Counted from the first letter of the stretch, positions 1 through 8,538 are shown. The stretch is 64,000 nt of DNA from JBCDCY01 sp039180875 (GCA_039180875.1 JBCDCY010000011.1:1-64000), one strand, 5' to 3'. The notes: a model not told the origin generated them from the sequence alone. Translations and numbers: made by a program.

Positions 1-266
1 GCATCATCAGAAACCAAACCCGCCATCACAGCAGACCCAATCCCCTAGCCAGGCCGATATGCAAAACAGATCCAGTCGCCTCAAAGACAGACCAAACCGC
101 CCACATATCCCTTCCATATCATCACAAATCTCAAAGAGCGGCGAGACAATGAGCAAGCGCTGCGTAGCTTTCCTACGCCACACCTGCTCGGACATTGCCT
201 CTGACACTGCCGGAGTGCCCCGGTCAGCGGAGCCTGTAGTTAGACCCTGCGCCCGGGTCGCGCAAG

Positions 267-295
267 CGCTTTCGGCGTGAAAGCGTCATTTTTTT
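267..295 (+). terminator. Rho-independent terminator-like hairpin, no visible upstream gene
   Basis: A 7-bp perfect stem (CGCTTTC at 267-273, GAAAGCG at 279-285, loop GGCGT) is followed by TCA and a run of seven T on the plus strand. The only gene nearby, at 356-1858, is on the minus strand, and the minus-strand reading has no U-run after the hairpin. The signal therefore ends a plus-strand transcript that lies in bases 1-266 or starts left of the window. I see no convincing protein gene in 1-355; the first 200 bases are clearly less GC-rich than the rest. Confidence 0.5.
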
Positions 296-355
296 GACAG
301 GCCCACGGCATCATCCCCGCATCTTGCGCGAGGGCTGGCTGGGGCCACAATCGGA

Positions 356-1858
356 TCAGGTCGAGAGCGGCTCCGGTCGCGGGTAAAGCTCGTGCATCGG
401 GATCGAGCGGCCGCTCTCCTGCACGATGCGCACGTGGTGCCGACGGAGCTGGCGCGGCTCGTTCACGCCGCAGGAATGGGCCATCATCTCGACATCGTGG
501 ATCAGGCCCGTGGCATAGGCTGCCACCCGCTCTGACTTCACCTTGGGCACCAGGCCCTTTTGCAGGCTGGGGTTGTGGGTGGTGATGCCGGTCGGGCAGG
601 TGTTGCGGTGGCACTTGAGCGCCTGGATGCAGCCGAGGCTGAACATGAAGCCGCGCGCGGAGGTCACGAAATCGGCCCCAGCGGCGAGCGACCAGGCGAC
701 ATCCACCGGATTGACCAGCTTGCCGCTTGCGATCACCCGCACCCGATCGCGCAGGCCGTAGCGGTGCAGGATGTCGGAGACCAGCGGCAGCGCCTCCCGG
801 ATCGTCAGACCGACATTGTCCATCAGCGGCATCGGTGCCGCGCCGGTGCCGCCGTCGCCCGAGTCGATCGTGATGAAATCCGGTGCTGCCTCGATCCCCC
901 GCTCGAGCACGGAGTGGGCCAGCGTCTCGATCCAACCCGGATCGCCGACGACCGTCTTTATTCCGACCGGCTTGCCCGTCACCGCACGCACATGGGCCAC
1001 GAAATCAAGCAGATCCTCGTTCGTCGCGATCTCCGGATGCCGATTGGGCGACAGGCTGTCGGCCTTGTCGCTGATCCCGCGGATCTCGGCGATTTTGCGG
1101 GTGATCTTCTCCTTCGGTAGCACGCCCCCTTTGCCGGGCTTCGCCCCCTGGCTCAGCTTGATCTCGAACATCCGCACCTGGGGGATCTCCGCGATCTTGC
1201 GGAGCTTGGCGTCCGACAGCCGGCCGTCGGCGTCACGCACACCGTATTTGGCCGTGCCGATCTGGAAGACGATGTCGCCGCCGCCCTCCAGATGCCAGTC
1301 GGAGAGGCCGCCCTCCCCTGTGTTCATCCAGATCCCCGCCTTCGCCGCCCCGCGGGAGAGCGCCTTGACCGCCGGGCGGGAGATCGCGCCGAAGCTCATG
1401 CCCGAGATGTTGAAGAACGACGGCGCATCGTAGGGTTGGGCCGCATAAGGCCCGATGCGGAGTGGCTCCGACTTCGCCGCCATCTCGTCAAGCGGGGGAA
1501 AGGGCGCGCTGACGAAGATCGCCGTGCCCGGCATCGTCAGGTTGCGGGTCGAGCCGAAGGCGATGGTGGAGGGGCGGCCGTCAGCCGCGCGGTAGACCCA
1601 GTTGCGCTGCGCCCGGTTGAACGGCAACTCCTCCCGATCCATCGCGAAAAAGTACTGGCGGAAGAACTCGCCGAGCTCGGTGAACAGGTTGCGAAAGCGG
1701 CCGAGCACCGGATAGTTGCGTCGGACCGCGTCCCGGGTCTGTAGCCGATCGACGACGGCCATCAGCACGACGGCGAGGGCCGTGACACCGATCGTCACCA
1801 CGAAGAGCGTCGCGAGGAACTCGAGCCCCGCCGCGACCGCATCGGCAAACCACATCAC
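356..1858 (-). CDS. FMN-binding glutamate synthase-like oxidoreductase (GltB domain)
   Basis: This 500-residue protein matches the stand-alone FMN-binding glutamate synthase family, which carries the central and FMN domains of GltB without the glutaminase domain. Residues about 5-40 form one or two hydrophobic segments, suggesting a membrane anchor. The catalytic core follows, with NISGMSFGAIS, NTGEGGLSDWH, KLSQGAKPGKGG, ITIDSGDGGTGAAP and a cysteine cluster (GCIQALKCHRNTCPTG) of the kind that binds the 3Fe-4S centre in glutamate synthases. The physiological substrate of these short forms is not established. Electron transfer to or from glutamate/2-oxoglutarate is inferred from the family only. 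It lies 178 bp downstream of clpB on the same strand, so some read-through is possible, but nothing shows a shared operon. Confidence 0.85.
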   Translation of the reverse strand: MMWFADAVAAGLEFLATLFVVTIGVTALAVVLMAVVDRLQTRDAVRRNYPVLGRFRNLFTELGEFFRQYFFAMDREELPFNRAQRNWVYRAADGRPSTIAFGSTRNLTMPGTAIFVSAPFPPLDEMAAKSEPLRIGPYAAQPYDAPSFFNISGMSFGAISRPAVKALSRGAAKAGIWMNTGEGGLSDWHLEGGGDIVFQIGTAKYGVRDADGRLSDAKLRKIAEIPQVRMFEIKLSQGAKPGKGGVLPKEKITRKIAEIRGISDKADSLSPNRHPEIATNEDLLDFVAHVRAVTGKPVGIKTVVGDPGWIETLAHSVLERGIEAAPDFITIDSGDGGTGAAPMPLMDNVGLTIREALPLVSDILHRYGLRDRVRVIASGKLVNPVDVAWSLAAGADFVTSARGFMFSLGCIQALKCHRNTCPTGITTHNPSLQKGLVPKVKSERVAAYATGLIHDVEMMAHSCGVNEPRQLRRHHVRIVQESGRSIPMHELYPRPEPLST

Positions 1859-2036
1859 GGCGCGGCCCTAGCGTCGATCGCCTCGCATTCGGCTACGATC
1901 GGTCGGGTTGGCTGGCTTGGCCTTGCGCATCGCTCACCTCGCGTCACTCAGCGTGCGAGTGTTATAGGGCGTGCGGCCCGAGCTGTCTCGCGCTGTTGTT
2001 CGGTGCGGGGTGGGCGGGGGCCGCGCGGCCCCCGGT

Positions 2037-4640
2037 TCAGTGCAGCGTGACCGCTTCGGGCGGGGCGGGCGCGCGGTCGCCGATCACCAATCCGTCCGCA
2101 TCGGCGCTTACCGCGACGGTCTCACCGTCGCGCAGATCGCCGGCCAGCAGCATCTCGGCCAACGGGTCCTGCAGATGCTTCTGGATCACCCGCTTCAGGG
2201 GCCGGGCGCCGTAGACCGGATCGTAGCCGCGATCGGCGAGCCAGGTCTTTGCCGCCTCGTCGAGCTCCAGCGCGATCTGCCGGCTGGCCAGGCGCCGGGC
2301 CAGGATCTCCGCCTGGATGCCGACGATGCCATCCATGTTGGCGCGGGAGAGCCGGTCGAAGAGCACGATCTCGTCCAGCCGGTTCAGGAACTCCGGCCGG
2401 AAATGCGCGCGCACGGCGTCCATAACCTGATCGCGGGCGCCGGTGCTCTCCGCCCCCTCCGGCAGGGTCGAAAGCGCTTGCGAGCCGAGGTTCGAGGTCA
2501 GGATGATCAACGTGTTCTTGAAGTCGACGCTGTGGCCCTGCCCGTCCGTCAGCCGGCCGTCGTCCAGCACCTGGAGGAGGACGTTGAAGACGTCGCCGTG
2601 CGCCTTCTCGACCTCATCGAACAGGATCACCTGATAGGGCCGGCGGCGCACCGCCTCCGTCAGCACGCCGCCCTCGTCATAGCCGACATAGCCCGGGGGG
2701 GCGCCGATCAGGCGGGCGACGGAGTGCTTCTCCATGAACTCCGACATATCGACCCGGGTCATCGCCTGGTCGTCGTCGAAGAGGAAGCTGGCGAGCGCCT
2801 TCGTCAGCTCGGTCTTGCCGACACCGGTCGGGCCGAGGAACAGGAAAGAGCCAAGCGGCCGGTTCGGGTCGTTCAGCCCGGCCCGCGCCCGGCGCACGGC
2901 GTTCGAGACGGCGGTGACCGCCGCCTCCTGCCCGATGACGCGGCGGTGCAACTCCTCCTCCATCCGCAGCAGCTTCTCGCGCTCGCCCTCCAGCATCCGG
3001 TCGACCGGAATGCCGGTCCAGCGCTCGACGACGGAAGCGACGTGTTCGGGCGTCACCGCCTCCTCGACCATCACGTCCTCGCCCGCCTCTTCGGCAGCGG
3101 CCAGGCGCTTTTCGAAATCGGGGATGATGCCGTAGCTAAGCTCACCGGCGCGGGCGAGGTCCCCTGCCCGCTTGGCGTTCTCCAGCTCGTTCCGCGCGTG
3201 GTCGAGCGCCTCCTTCAGGTCGCGCGCGCCGGCGAGTTTCTCCCGCTCCGCCTGCCAGCGCGCGGTCATCTCGGCCGACTGCTCCTGCAAACCGGTGAGG
3301 TCATGCTCGAGCTTCGTGAGCCGCTCTTGGGAGGCCTCATCGGTCTCCTTCTTCAGCGCTTCCGCCTCGATCTGCTTCTGCAGGATCTCACGGTCGAGGG
3401 CGTCGAGCTCCTCGGGCTTGGAATCGACCTCCATCCGCAGCCGGCTTGCGGCCTCGTCCATCAGGTCGATCGCCTTGTCCGGCAGGAAGCGGTCGGAGAT
3501 GTAGCGGTTGGAGAGCTGCGCCGCCGACACGATCGCGCTGTCGGTGATGCGCACGCCGTGATGCACCTCGTACTTGTCCTTGATGCCGCGAAGGATGGAG
3601 ATCGTGTCCTCCACCGTCGGCTCGTCGATCAGCACCGGCTGGAACCGGCGGGCAAGCGCCGCGTCCTTCTCCACGTGCTTGCGGTATTCGTCGAGGGTGG
3701 TGGCGCCGATGCAGTGCAGCTCGCCCCGCGCCAGCGCCGGTTTCAGCAGGTTGGAGGCATCCATCGCGCCTTCGGACTTCCCCGCACCCACCAGCGTGTG
3801 CATCTCATCGATGAAAAGGATGACGCCGCCGGCCTCGGCCTGCACCTCCGACAGCACGGCCTTCAGCCGCTCCTCGAACTCACCGCGGTACTTCGCCCCG
3901 GCGATGAGCGCGCCCATGTCGAGGGCCATCAGCGCCTTGTCCTCGAGGCTTTCGGGCACGTCGCCGTTGACGATGCGCATGGCAAGCCCCTCGGCGATGG
4001 CGGTCTTGCCGACGCCCGGGTCACCAATCAGGACAGGATTGTTCTTCGTCCGGCGCGACAGCACCTGGATCGAGCGGCGGATCTCCTCGTCCCGGCCGAT
4101 GACCGGGTCGATCTTGCCGTCCCGCGCTGCCGCCGTCAGGTCGCGAGCGTATTTCTTGAGGGCGTCGTAGCCCTCCTCGGCCGAGGCGGTGTCGGCCGTC
4201 CGCCCCTTGCGGATGTCATTGATCGCAGCGTTCAGGCTCTGCGGCGTGACGCCGGCATCCTTCAGCGCCGTGCCGGCCTCCCCGCCCGAGATGGCGATGG
4301 CGGTGAGCAACCGCTCCACCGTGACGAAGCTGTCGCCCGCCTTCTCGGCCAGGGTCTCTGCCTCGGTCAGCACCTTCGCAGTCGCAGCGTCGAGGTACAT
4401 CTGATCGCCGCCGCCGGAGATCTTGGGCTCCTTCACCAGCGCCGCCTCCACGATCTCCACCGCGCGGCCCGGATCGCCGCCGGCGCGCTTGATGAGCCCC
4501 GCGGCGAGGCCCTTGTCGTCGTCCAACAACGCTTTCAAGAGATGGGCGGGTCGGAACCGCTGATGCCCCTCTCGCAGGGCGATGGTCTGGGCGGCCTGGA
4601 CGAAGCCCCGCGCCCGCTCGGAAAATTTCTCAATATTCAT
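2037..4640 (-). CDS. clpB: ATP-dependent disaggregase ClpB
   Basis: Full-length (867 residues) class I Hsp100 chaperone that, with DnaK/DnaJ/GrpE, extracts polypeptides from heat-induced aggregates in the cytoplasm. The N-terminal Clp_N repeat domain covers about residues 1-145. The first AAA+ module has Walker A GDPGVGKT at 206-213, followed by a long charged coiled-coil middle domain (about 400-520). The second AAA+ module carries GPTGVGKTEL. Pore-loop motifs KYRGEFEERLK and GYVGYDEGG are both present. The protein starts MNIEKFSERARGF, as is usual for alphaproteobacterial ClpB. Regulation by the heat-shock sigma factor is supported by a near-consensus promoter about 95 bp upstream. It is divergent from pyrF. 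Confidence 0.97.
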   Translation of the reverse strand: MNIEKFSERARGFVQAAQTIALREGHQRFRPAHLLKALLDDDKGLAAGLIKRAGGDPGRAVEIVEAALVKEPKISGGGDQMYLDAATAKVLTEAETLAEKAGDSFVTVERLLTAIAISGGEAGTALKDAGVTPQSLNAAINDIRKGRTADTASAEEGYDALKKYARDLTAAARDGKIDPVIGRDEEIRRSIQVLSRRTKNNPVLIGDPGVGKTAIAEGLAMRIVNGDVPESLEDKALMALDMGALIAGAKYRGEFEERLKAVLSEVQAEAGGVILFIDEMHTLVGAGKSEGAMDASNLLKPALARGELHCIGATTLDEYRKHVEKDAALARRFQPVLIDEPTVEDTISILRGIKDKYEVHHGVRITDSAIVSAAQLSNRYISDRFLPDKAIDLMDEAASRLRMEVDSKPEELDALDREILQKQIEAEALKKETDEASQERLTKLEHDLTGLQEQSAEMTARWQAEREKLAGARDLKEALDHARNELENAKRAGDLARAGELSYGIIPDFEKRLAAAEEAGEDVMVEEAVTPEHVASVVERWTGIPVDRMLEGEREKLLRMEEELHRRVIGQEAAVTAVSNAVRRARAGLNDPNRPLGSFLFLGPTGVGKTELTKALASFLFDDDQAMTRVDMSEFMEKHSVARLIGAPPGYVGYDEGGVLTEAVRRRPYQVILFDEVEKAHGDVFNVLLQVLDDGRLTDGQGHSVDFKNTLIILTSNLGSQALSTLPEGAESTGARDQVMDAVRAHFRPEFLNRLDEIVLFDRLSRANMDGIVGIQAEILARRLASRQIALELDEAAKTWLADRGYDPVYGARPLKRVIQKHLQDPLAEMLLAGDLRDGETVAVSADADGLVIGDRAPAPPEAVTLH

Positions 4641-4734
4641 CCGTCGCTCCTCTCAGCACCCCTGCGCGCCCAAGACGGCCCGCGGCAAAGGCCCGGTTCA
4701 TGCGACACCCGCATCGGCATGTCGCTTGGAGAAC

Positions 4735-4763
4735 ATATGGGGACGATCCGGCGCCCACTCAAG
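4735..4763 (-). promoter_or_regulatory. sigma-32 heat-shock promoter of clpB
   Basis: On the minus strand the -35 CTTGAGT (4763-4757) and -10 CCCCATAT (4742-4735) are separated by exactly 14 bp, which fits the RpoH consensus CTTGAAA-N14-CCCCATnT. Transcription should start near 4728, leaving an 88-base leader before the clpB start codon. The same 14-bp architecture recurs upstream of hsp20 at 21978-22006. Confidence 0.85.
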
Positions 4764-4824
4764 CTACGGACGCCTTGCATTTGGCGCTCTCGGCAGGCAC
4801 GAGAACGGCGGGGAGGGCCTGCCG

Positions 4825-5517
4825 ATGACCGCCGATGACCGCCTGATCGTCGCCCTCGACCTGCCCCATGCCCCGGCCGCGCTGGAGCTGGTGGAGACGC
4901 TGGGCGAGGCGGTCTCCTTCTACAAGATCGGCCTCGGCATGCTGACTGGGGGCGGTCTGGCGCTGGCCAATGAACTAAAGGGCGCGGGCAAGCGCGTCTT
5001 CCTCGACATGAAGCTCTTCGACATCGGCGCAACGGTTGAGGCGGCGGTGCGCGGTCTCGCAGCCTTCGAACTCGATTTTCTCACCGTCCACGGCGACCCC
5101 CAGGTGGTGCGCGCCGCCGTCGCCGGGCGGGGTGACGCCGCGACCCGGATCCTGGCGATCACGGTCCTCACCTCCCTCGACCGCGACGATCTGGACGAGG
5201 CTATGATCGTGGCGGGCGAGATCGGTGAGATCGTCGTCGAGCGCGCCCGCCGGGCGCTCGCGGCGGGCGCCGACGGCGTCATCGCCAGCCCGGCCGAGGC
5301 CGCGGCGATCCGCGCCCTGCCCGAGGCTGCCGGCCGCCTGATCGTCACCCCCGGCGTCCGCCCCGCCGGCGCCGCGCTCGGCGATCAGAAGCGCGTCGCG
5401 ACCCCGGCCGACACCCTCGCCGCCGGCGCCGATCACATCGTCATCGGCCGCCCGATCCACCAGGCGCCGGACCCCCGCGCCGCAGTCGCGCAGATCCTCG
5501 CCGCCCTCCCCGCCTGA
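4825..5517 (+). CDS. pyrF: Orotidine-5'-phosphate decarboxylase
   Basis: Catalyses the last step of de novo UMP synthesis, decarboxylating OMP to UMP in the cytoplasm. The 230-residue product shows the PyrF signature: LDLP near the N terminus, Lys34 in FYKIG, and the catalytic DMKLFDI block with Asp61, Lys63 and Asp66. VTPGVRP and IGRPI near the C terminus form the phosphate-binding loops. The frame is open further upstream to 4582, but that stretch runs into the clpB promoter. The ATG at 4825 is preceded by a GGGGAGGG ribosome-binding site at 4810-4817 and begins MTADDRLIVALDLP as family members do. The gene is divergent from clpB and convergent with the SPFH/NfeD pair across a palindromic repeat. 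Confidence 0.95.
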   Translation: MTADDRLIVALDLPHAPAALELVETLGEAVSFYKIGLGMLTGGGLALANELKGAGKRVFLDMKLFDIGATVEAAVRGLAAFELDFLTVHGDPQVVRAAVAGRGDAATRILAITVLTSLDRDDLDEAMIVAGEIGEIVVERARRALAAGADGVIASPAEAAAIRALPEAAGRLIVTPGVRPAGAALGDQKRVATPADTLAAGADHIVIGRPIHQAPDPRAAVAQILAALPA

Positions 5518-5532
5518 TCCCGCAAGGGCGCT

Positions 5533-5673
5533 GTCCCGGACCTGACCCGGGACCTCGTCCTCAGCCGGGGGAGCCTACGGCGAGAGGTCCCGGACAATCG
5601 GAGCAGGCTCCGATTTCCGGGATAGCGCGATACGACGCCGCCCCTCCGCACCGTCCCGGGCTCGACCCGGGAC
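5533..5673. repeat. Cluster of three extragenic palindromes (GTCCCGG...CCGGGAC type)
   Basis: Three hairpins sit in the 200-bp gap between two convergent genes. The first is GTCCCGG/CCGGGAC at 5533-5553. The second is compound: outer arms TCCCGGA/TCCGGGA at 5588-5594 and 5616-5622, inner perfect arms ATCGGAG/CTCCGAT at 5597-5603 and 5608-5614. The third is perfect, GTCCCGGG-CTCGA-CCCGGGAC, at 5653-5673. The same family recurs at 18170-18190 and 19103-19188. They resemble the dispersed short palindromes of many alphaproteobacterial intergenic regions and may act as bidirectional terminators or mRNA stabilisers here. Confidence 0.75.
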
Positions 5674-5718
5674 CTCGACCTTGCGCAAAGCGCCCCAGAC
5701 GCAGGGGAGACCCAGCCG

Positions 5719-6006
5719 TCAGTTCTCGTTGATATCGCGGTCCCAGACCTTCACCTGGCCGCGCCGGATGCCGACAAAGCGACGGAGCGCCAGCCAGGCG
5801 ACCAGCGAGATCACGCCGAAGATCACCAGAAGCAGCGGCAACGAAGTCGTCATCCCCGCGGCGATCGGCCCGCCGAAGGCGAGCAGGATGCCGCTGGTCA
5901 CCGCCCCAATGGCGAAGCCGAGAAAGATGTAGCCCGGCACCACCAGCTCAAGGATGCCGAGCGCCAGGCCGGCCGCGACCCAGATCCACCAGGCGGTCCA
6001 GAGCAT
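5719..6006 (-). CDS. NfeD-like membrane protein
   Basis: A 95-residue NfeD1b-type protein with two to three predicted membrane segments (about 5-30, 32-55 and 57-75) and a short polar C terminus. The usual soluble OB-fold domain is largely truncated, as in the short bacterial forms. NfeD proteins are found with SPFH/stomatin proteins and are thought to help organise or process those membrane scaffolds. The partner here is immediately upstream: the SPFH stop and the NfeD start share one base (TGATG), implying translational coupling. Confidence 0.8.
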   Translation of the reverse strand: MLWTAWWIWVAAGLALGILELVVPGYIFLGFAIGAVTSGILLAFGGPIAAGMTTSLPLLLVIFGVISLVAWLALRRFVGIRRGQVKVWDRDINEN

Positions 6007-6890
6007 CAGCGCGGCTCCCGCAGCATGCGGAAGGCATTGGCGAAAGCATCGAGCGCCTGGGCCGGCAGGATTACCGTCTGCTTGCCCTCGCCCGCCCCGA
6101 CGGCCGTCAGGGCCTCCACCTGCTTCAGCGCCACATTGTACTGCGCCGCCTCCAGGCCATTCTCGGCGATTGCCTCGGCCACCACCCGGGTGGCGTACGC
6201 CTCGGCATCGGCCGTCACCCGACGGGCCTCGGCGGCCTGCTGGGCGGCATAAAGCTCACCCTCCGCCTCGAGCTCCACCGCGCGCTTCTGGCCCTCGGCC
6301 TCCATCACCTGGGCCCGGCGGGCGCGTTCGGCATTCAATTGCTGCAGCATCGCGGCCCGGGTCGCCTCGTCCAGGTTCACGTCCAGGATTTCGGCCCGCG
6401 TCACCTCGATTCCCCAATCGTCGACCACGGCCCGAACCGCGTCCTTCACCGCCTGGATCAACTGGGCGCGGTTGGTCTGCACGTTATCGAGCTCGACCGC
6501 GCCGATCTGCGAGCGCACGATACCCGCGACCGTCGTGGCGATGGCGGCGTCAATATCGCGGATCCGATAGACCGTCTTTTCCGGCTCGATGATCCGGTAG
6601 AAGACGCTGGTCTGCACCTGCACCAGAACGTTGTCGGAGGTGATGGCGTCCTGGGTTGCCGAGGGCAGCTGCCGCTCGAGGATCGAGATCTTGTGCGCCA
6701 CCCGGTCGATCAGCGGAAAGATCACGTTGATGCCCGGCCCGAGCACTGACTGCAGCCGGCCGAACCGTTCCACCACGTATTTCTCCGACTGCGGCACGAT
6801 GCGCACCGCTAAGACGATCGAGAGCAGGACCAGGCCGGCCAGGATCAAAAGAACCAAACTGCCGCCCGAGAGCTCACCAATACCCATCAT
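6006..6890 (-). CDS. SPFH/stomatin-family membrane protein (QmcA/HflKC-like)
   Basis: A 294-residue protein with an N-terminal membrane helix (about 10-32) and an SPFH/PHB domain containing VERFGRLQSVLGPGINVIFPLID. After that comes the alanine/glutamate-rich coiled coil typical of stomatins and of E. coli QmcA. It probably forms large oligomers on the inner membrane that act as scaffolds or protease adaptors. I took the ATG at 6890, which is preceded by GGAGAG; the upstream in-frame extension is polar and lacks a ribosome-binding site. It forms a two-gene operon with nfeD and is divergent from dinB, with about 110 bp between them. Confidence 0.87.
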   Translation of the reverse strand: MMGIGELSGGSLVLLILAGLVLLSIVLAVRIVPQSEKYVVERFGRLQSVLGPGINVIFPLIDRVAHKISILERQLPSATQDAITSDNVLVQVQTSVFYRIIEPEKTVYRIRDIDAAIATTVAGIVRSQIGAVELDNVQTNRAQLIQAVKDAVRAVVDDWGIEVTRAEILDVNLDEATRAAMLQQLNAERARRAQVMEAEGQKRAVELEAEGELYAAQQAAEARRVTADAEAYATRVVAEAIAENGLEAAQYNVALKQVEALTAVGAGEGKQTVILPAQALDAFANAFRMLREPR

Positions 6891-7001
6891 CTCTCTCCAG
6901 TTCCCGCGTTCCGGGCGGCCTTCTGGCGCCACATTTGGTCAACACTATGACACAGACCGCAAGATGACGACTTCTCCGCGCGCCTGACCTATGCTGAGGC
7001 C

Positions 7002-8267
7002 ATGGCCGACACCAGCCCGACCCTATGCCGCGATTGTCTGGCCCGCGATCGGGCGAACGGGCGCTGCGCCGTCTGCGGCTCGCCCCGGGTGCTGCGCCAT
7101 GGCGAGCTCCATTCCCTCTCCATCGCCCATCTCGACTGCGACGCCTTCTATGCCTCGGTCGAGAAGCGCGACGAACCGAGCCTGCGCGACCAGCCGCTGA
7201 TCGTTGGGGGCGGCCAGCGGGGTGTGGTCACCACCGCCTGCTACATCGCGCGGATCCGCGGGGTGCACTCCGCCATGCCGATGTTCAAGGCCCGCGCCCT
7301 CTGCCCCGAGGCGGTGGTGGTGAAGCCGCGGATGGCCGTCTATGCCGAGGTCTCGGCCGAGATCCGGGCCCTGATGCGCGAGGTGACGCCGGTGGTGGAG
7401 CCCCTGTCGCTCGACGAGGCGTTCCTCGATCTTTCCGGCACCGAGCGCCTGCATCGGGCGAGCCCGGCCCAAGTCCTCGCCGGGCTGGTGCAGCGGATCG
7501 AGCGGGAGATCGGCGTCACAGCCTCCGTCGGGCTCAGCCACAACAAGTATCTCGCCAAGATCGCCTCCGACCTCGACAAGCCGCGGGGCTTTTCCGTGGT
7601 CGGCCGGGCCGAGACGCTGGACTTCCTGGCCGATCAGCCGGTGAGCGTGATCTGGGGCGTCGGGCAGAGCATGCGGGAGCGGCTGGCGCGGGACGGCATC
7701 CGCAGCATCGCCGACATCCGGCGGCGCGATCGCGCCGGTCTGGTCGCGCGCTATGGCGGGATGGGCGACCACCTCTGGCGGCTCGCCCACGGCGAAGATC
7801 ATCGCCGCGTCTCCGCCAATGCCCCGGTCAAGTCGATCTCCAACGAGACGACGTTCGGCGAAGACATCGCCGATGTCGACCTGCTGGACGGCCATATCTG
7901 GCGCCTGGCCGCCAAGGTCTCCGACCGGGCCAAGGCGCGGGCGCTGGCCGGGGCGACGGTGACGCTGAAGCTCAAGCGCCACGACCACCGCCTGCTCACC
8001 CGCCAGAGCCGGCTGAGCGAGCCGACCCAGATGGCCGACACGATCTACCAGGCGGCGCGCCCGTTGCTGGATCCCGAGTTGCCGCGCGGGCCGTTCCGCT
8101 TGCTCGGCATCGGCCTCTCCCATCTCGGGCCGGCGGCAGAGGCGGATCGGACGGCCGACCTGCTCGACCCCGCGGCGCGCCAACGCGTCGCAGCCGAACG
8201 GGCGAGCGACGCGATCCGCCAGCGCTACGGCGCGGAGGCGATCGTCAAAGGGCGTGCCTTACGCTAG
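7002..8267 (+). CDS. dinB: Y-family DNA polymerase IV
   Basis: Error-prone translesion polymerase, 421 residues. The palm motif HLDCDAFYASVE supplies the metal-binding Asp45. The second acidic motif is SLDEAFLD, and the SxGLSHNKYLAKIASDLDKP block identifies the DinB/Pol IV branch. The little-finger domain follows (about 270-380). The N terminus carries about 35 extra residues with two CxxC pairs (Cys9/Cys12 and Cys22/Cys25). These look like a small zinc knuckle, seen in some alphaproteobacterial DinB proteins; its role is unknown to me. I found no GTTC-N7-GTTC SOS box in the upstream gap, so LexA control is not supported. A perfect AGTGCA/TGCACT hairpin overlaps the stop codon. Confidence 0.93.
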   Translation: MADTSPTLCRDCLARDRANGRCAVCGSPRVLRHGELHSLSIAHLDCDAFYASVEKRDEPSLRDQPLIVGGGQRGVVTTACYIARIRGVHSAMPMFKARALCPEAVVVKPRMAVYAEVSAEIRALMREVTPVVEPLSLDEAFLDLSGTERLHRASPAQVLAGLVQRIEREIGVTASVGLSHNKYLAKIASDLDKPRGFSVVGRAETLDFLADQPVSVIWGVGQSMRERLARDGIRSIADIRRRDRAGLVARYGGMGDHLWRLAHGEDHRRVSANAPVKSISNETTFGEDIADVDLLDGHIWRLAAKVSDRAKARALAGATVTLKLKRHDHRLLTRQSRLSEPTQMADTIYQAARPLLDPELPRGPFRLLGIGLSHLGPAAEADRTADLLDPAARQRVAAERASDAIRQRYGAEAIVKGRALR

Positions 8268-8457
8268 TGCAGTTTTTGCACTGCGCTGCGGCATAAATGA
8301 GCAAAGAGAAACCGCTCAGCCCTTCTCAGACATGCTGCGTTACACCCTCGCCTCACAAATTCAAACGCGAAATCAGCGGTTTGTGACCATTCCGCCGATT
8401 TCCGTGATCGCAGCCGGCATGGCTATTGCATTTGCTGCATTGCGGTATAACTTTTTC

Positions 8458-8538
8458 AAAGCGGTGCTTCGGCATCGCCGCCCCAAGTGGGCGTTTCCTC
8501 CCTAGACTTGGGCCGCGTTCTGCGCGGCCCCTTTTTTT
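8458..8538 (+). ncRNA. Trans-acting small RNA, MmgR/alpha-r8-like
   Basis: About 80 nt with three hairpins and a terminator. Hairpin 1 is a 7-bp stem closed by a UUCG tetraloop (8461-8478). Hairpin 2 is CGCCC-CAAGU-GGGCG (8479-8493). An unpaired UUUCCUCCCU (8494-8503) follows, then a GGGCCGCG/CGCGGCCC terminator (8510-8530) and seven U. The unpaired pyrimidine motif can pair with Shine-Dalgarno sequences and, with GACTTGGGCC, matches what I recall of the alphaproteobacterial MmgR/alpha-r8 family (Rfam may file it under suhB). A TATAAC -10 lies at 8446-8451; the -35 is weak, so the 5' end is approximate. The last bases overlap the stop codon of the convergent gene at 8537. A second copy lies at 49308-49398. 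Confidence 0.68.

Noticed and set aside
1971..4838. A 955-codon open frame antisense to clpB
   Set aside because: High-GC codon bias keeps the opposite strand open; it lacks family motifs and shadows a certain gene.
6891..7001. SOS (LexA) box upstream of dinB
   Set aside because: No GTTC-N7-GTTC; the two GTTC copies present are only four bases apart.
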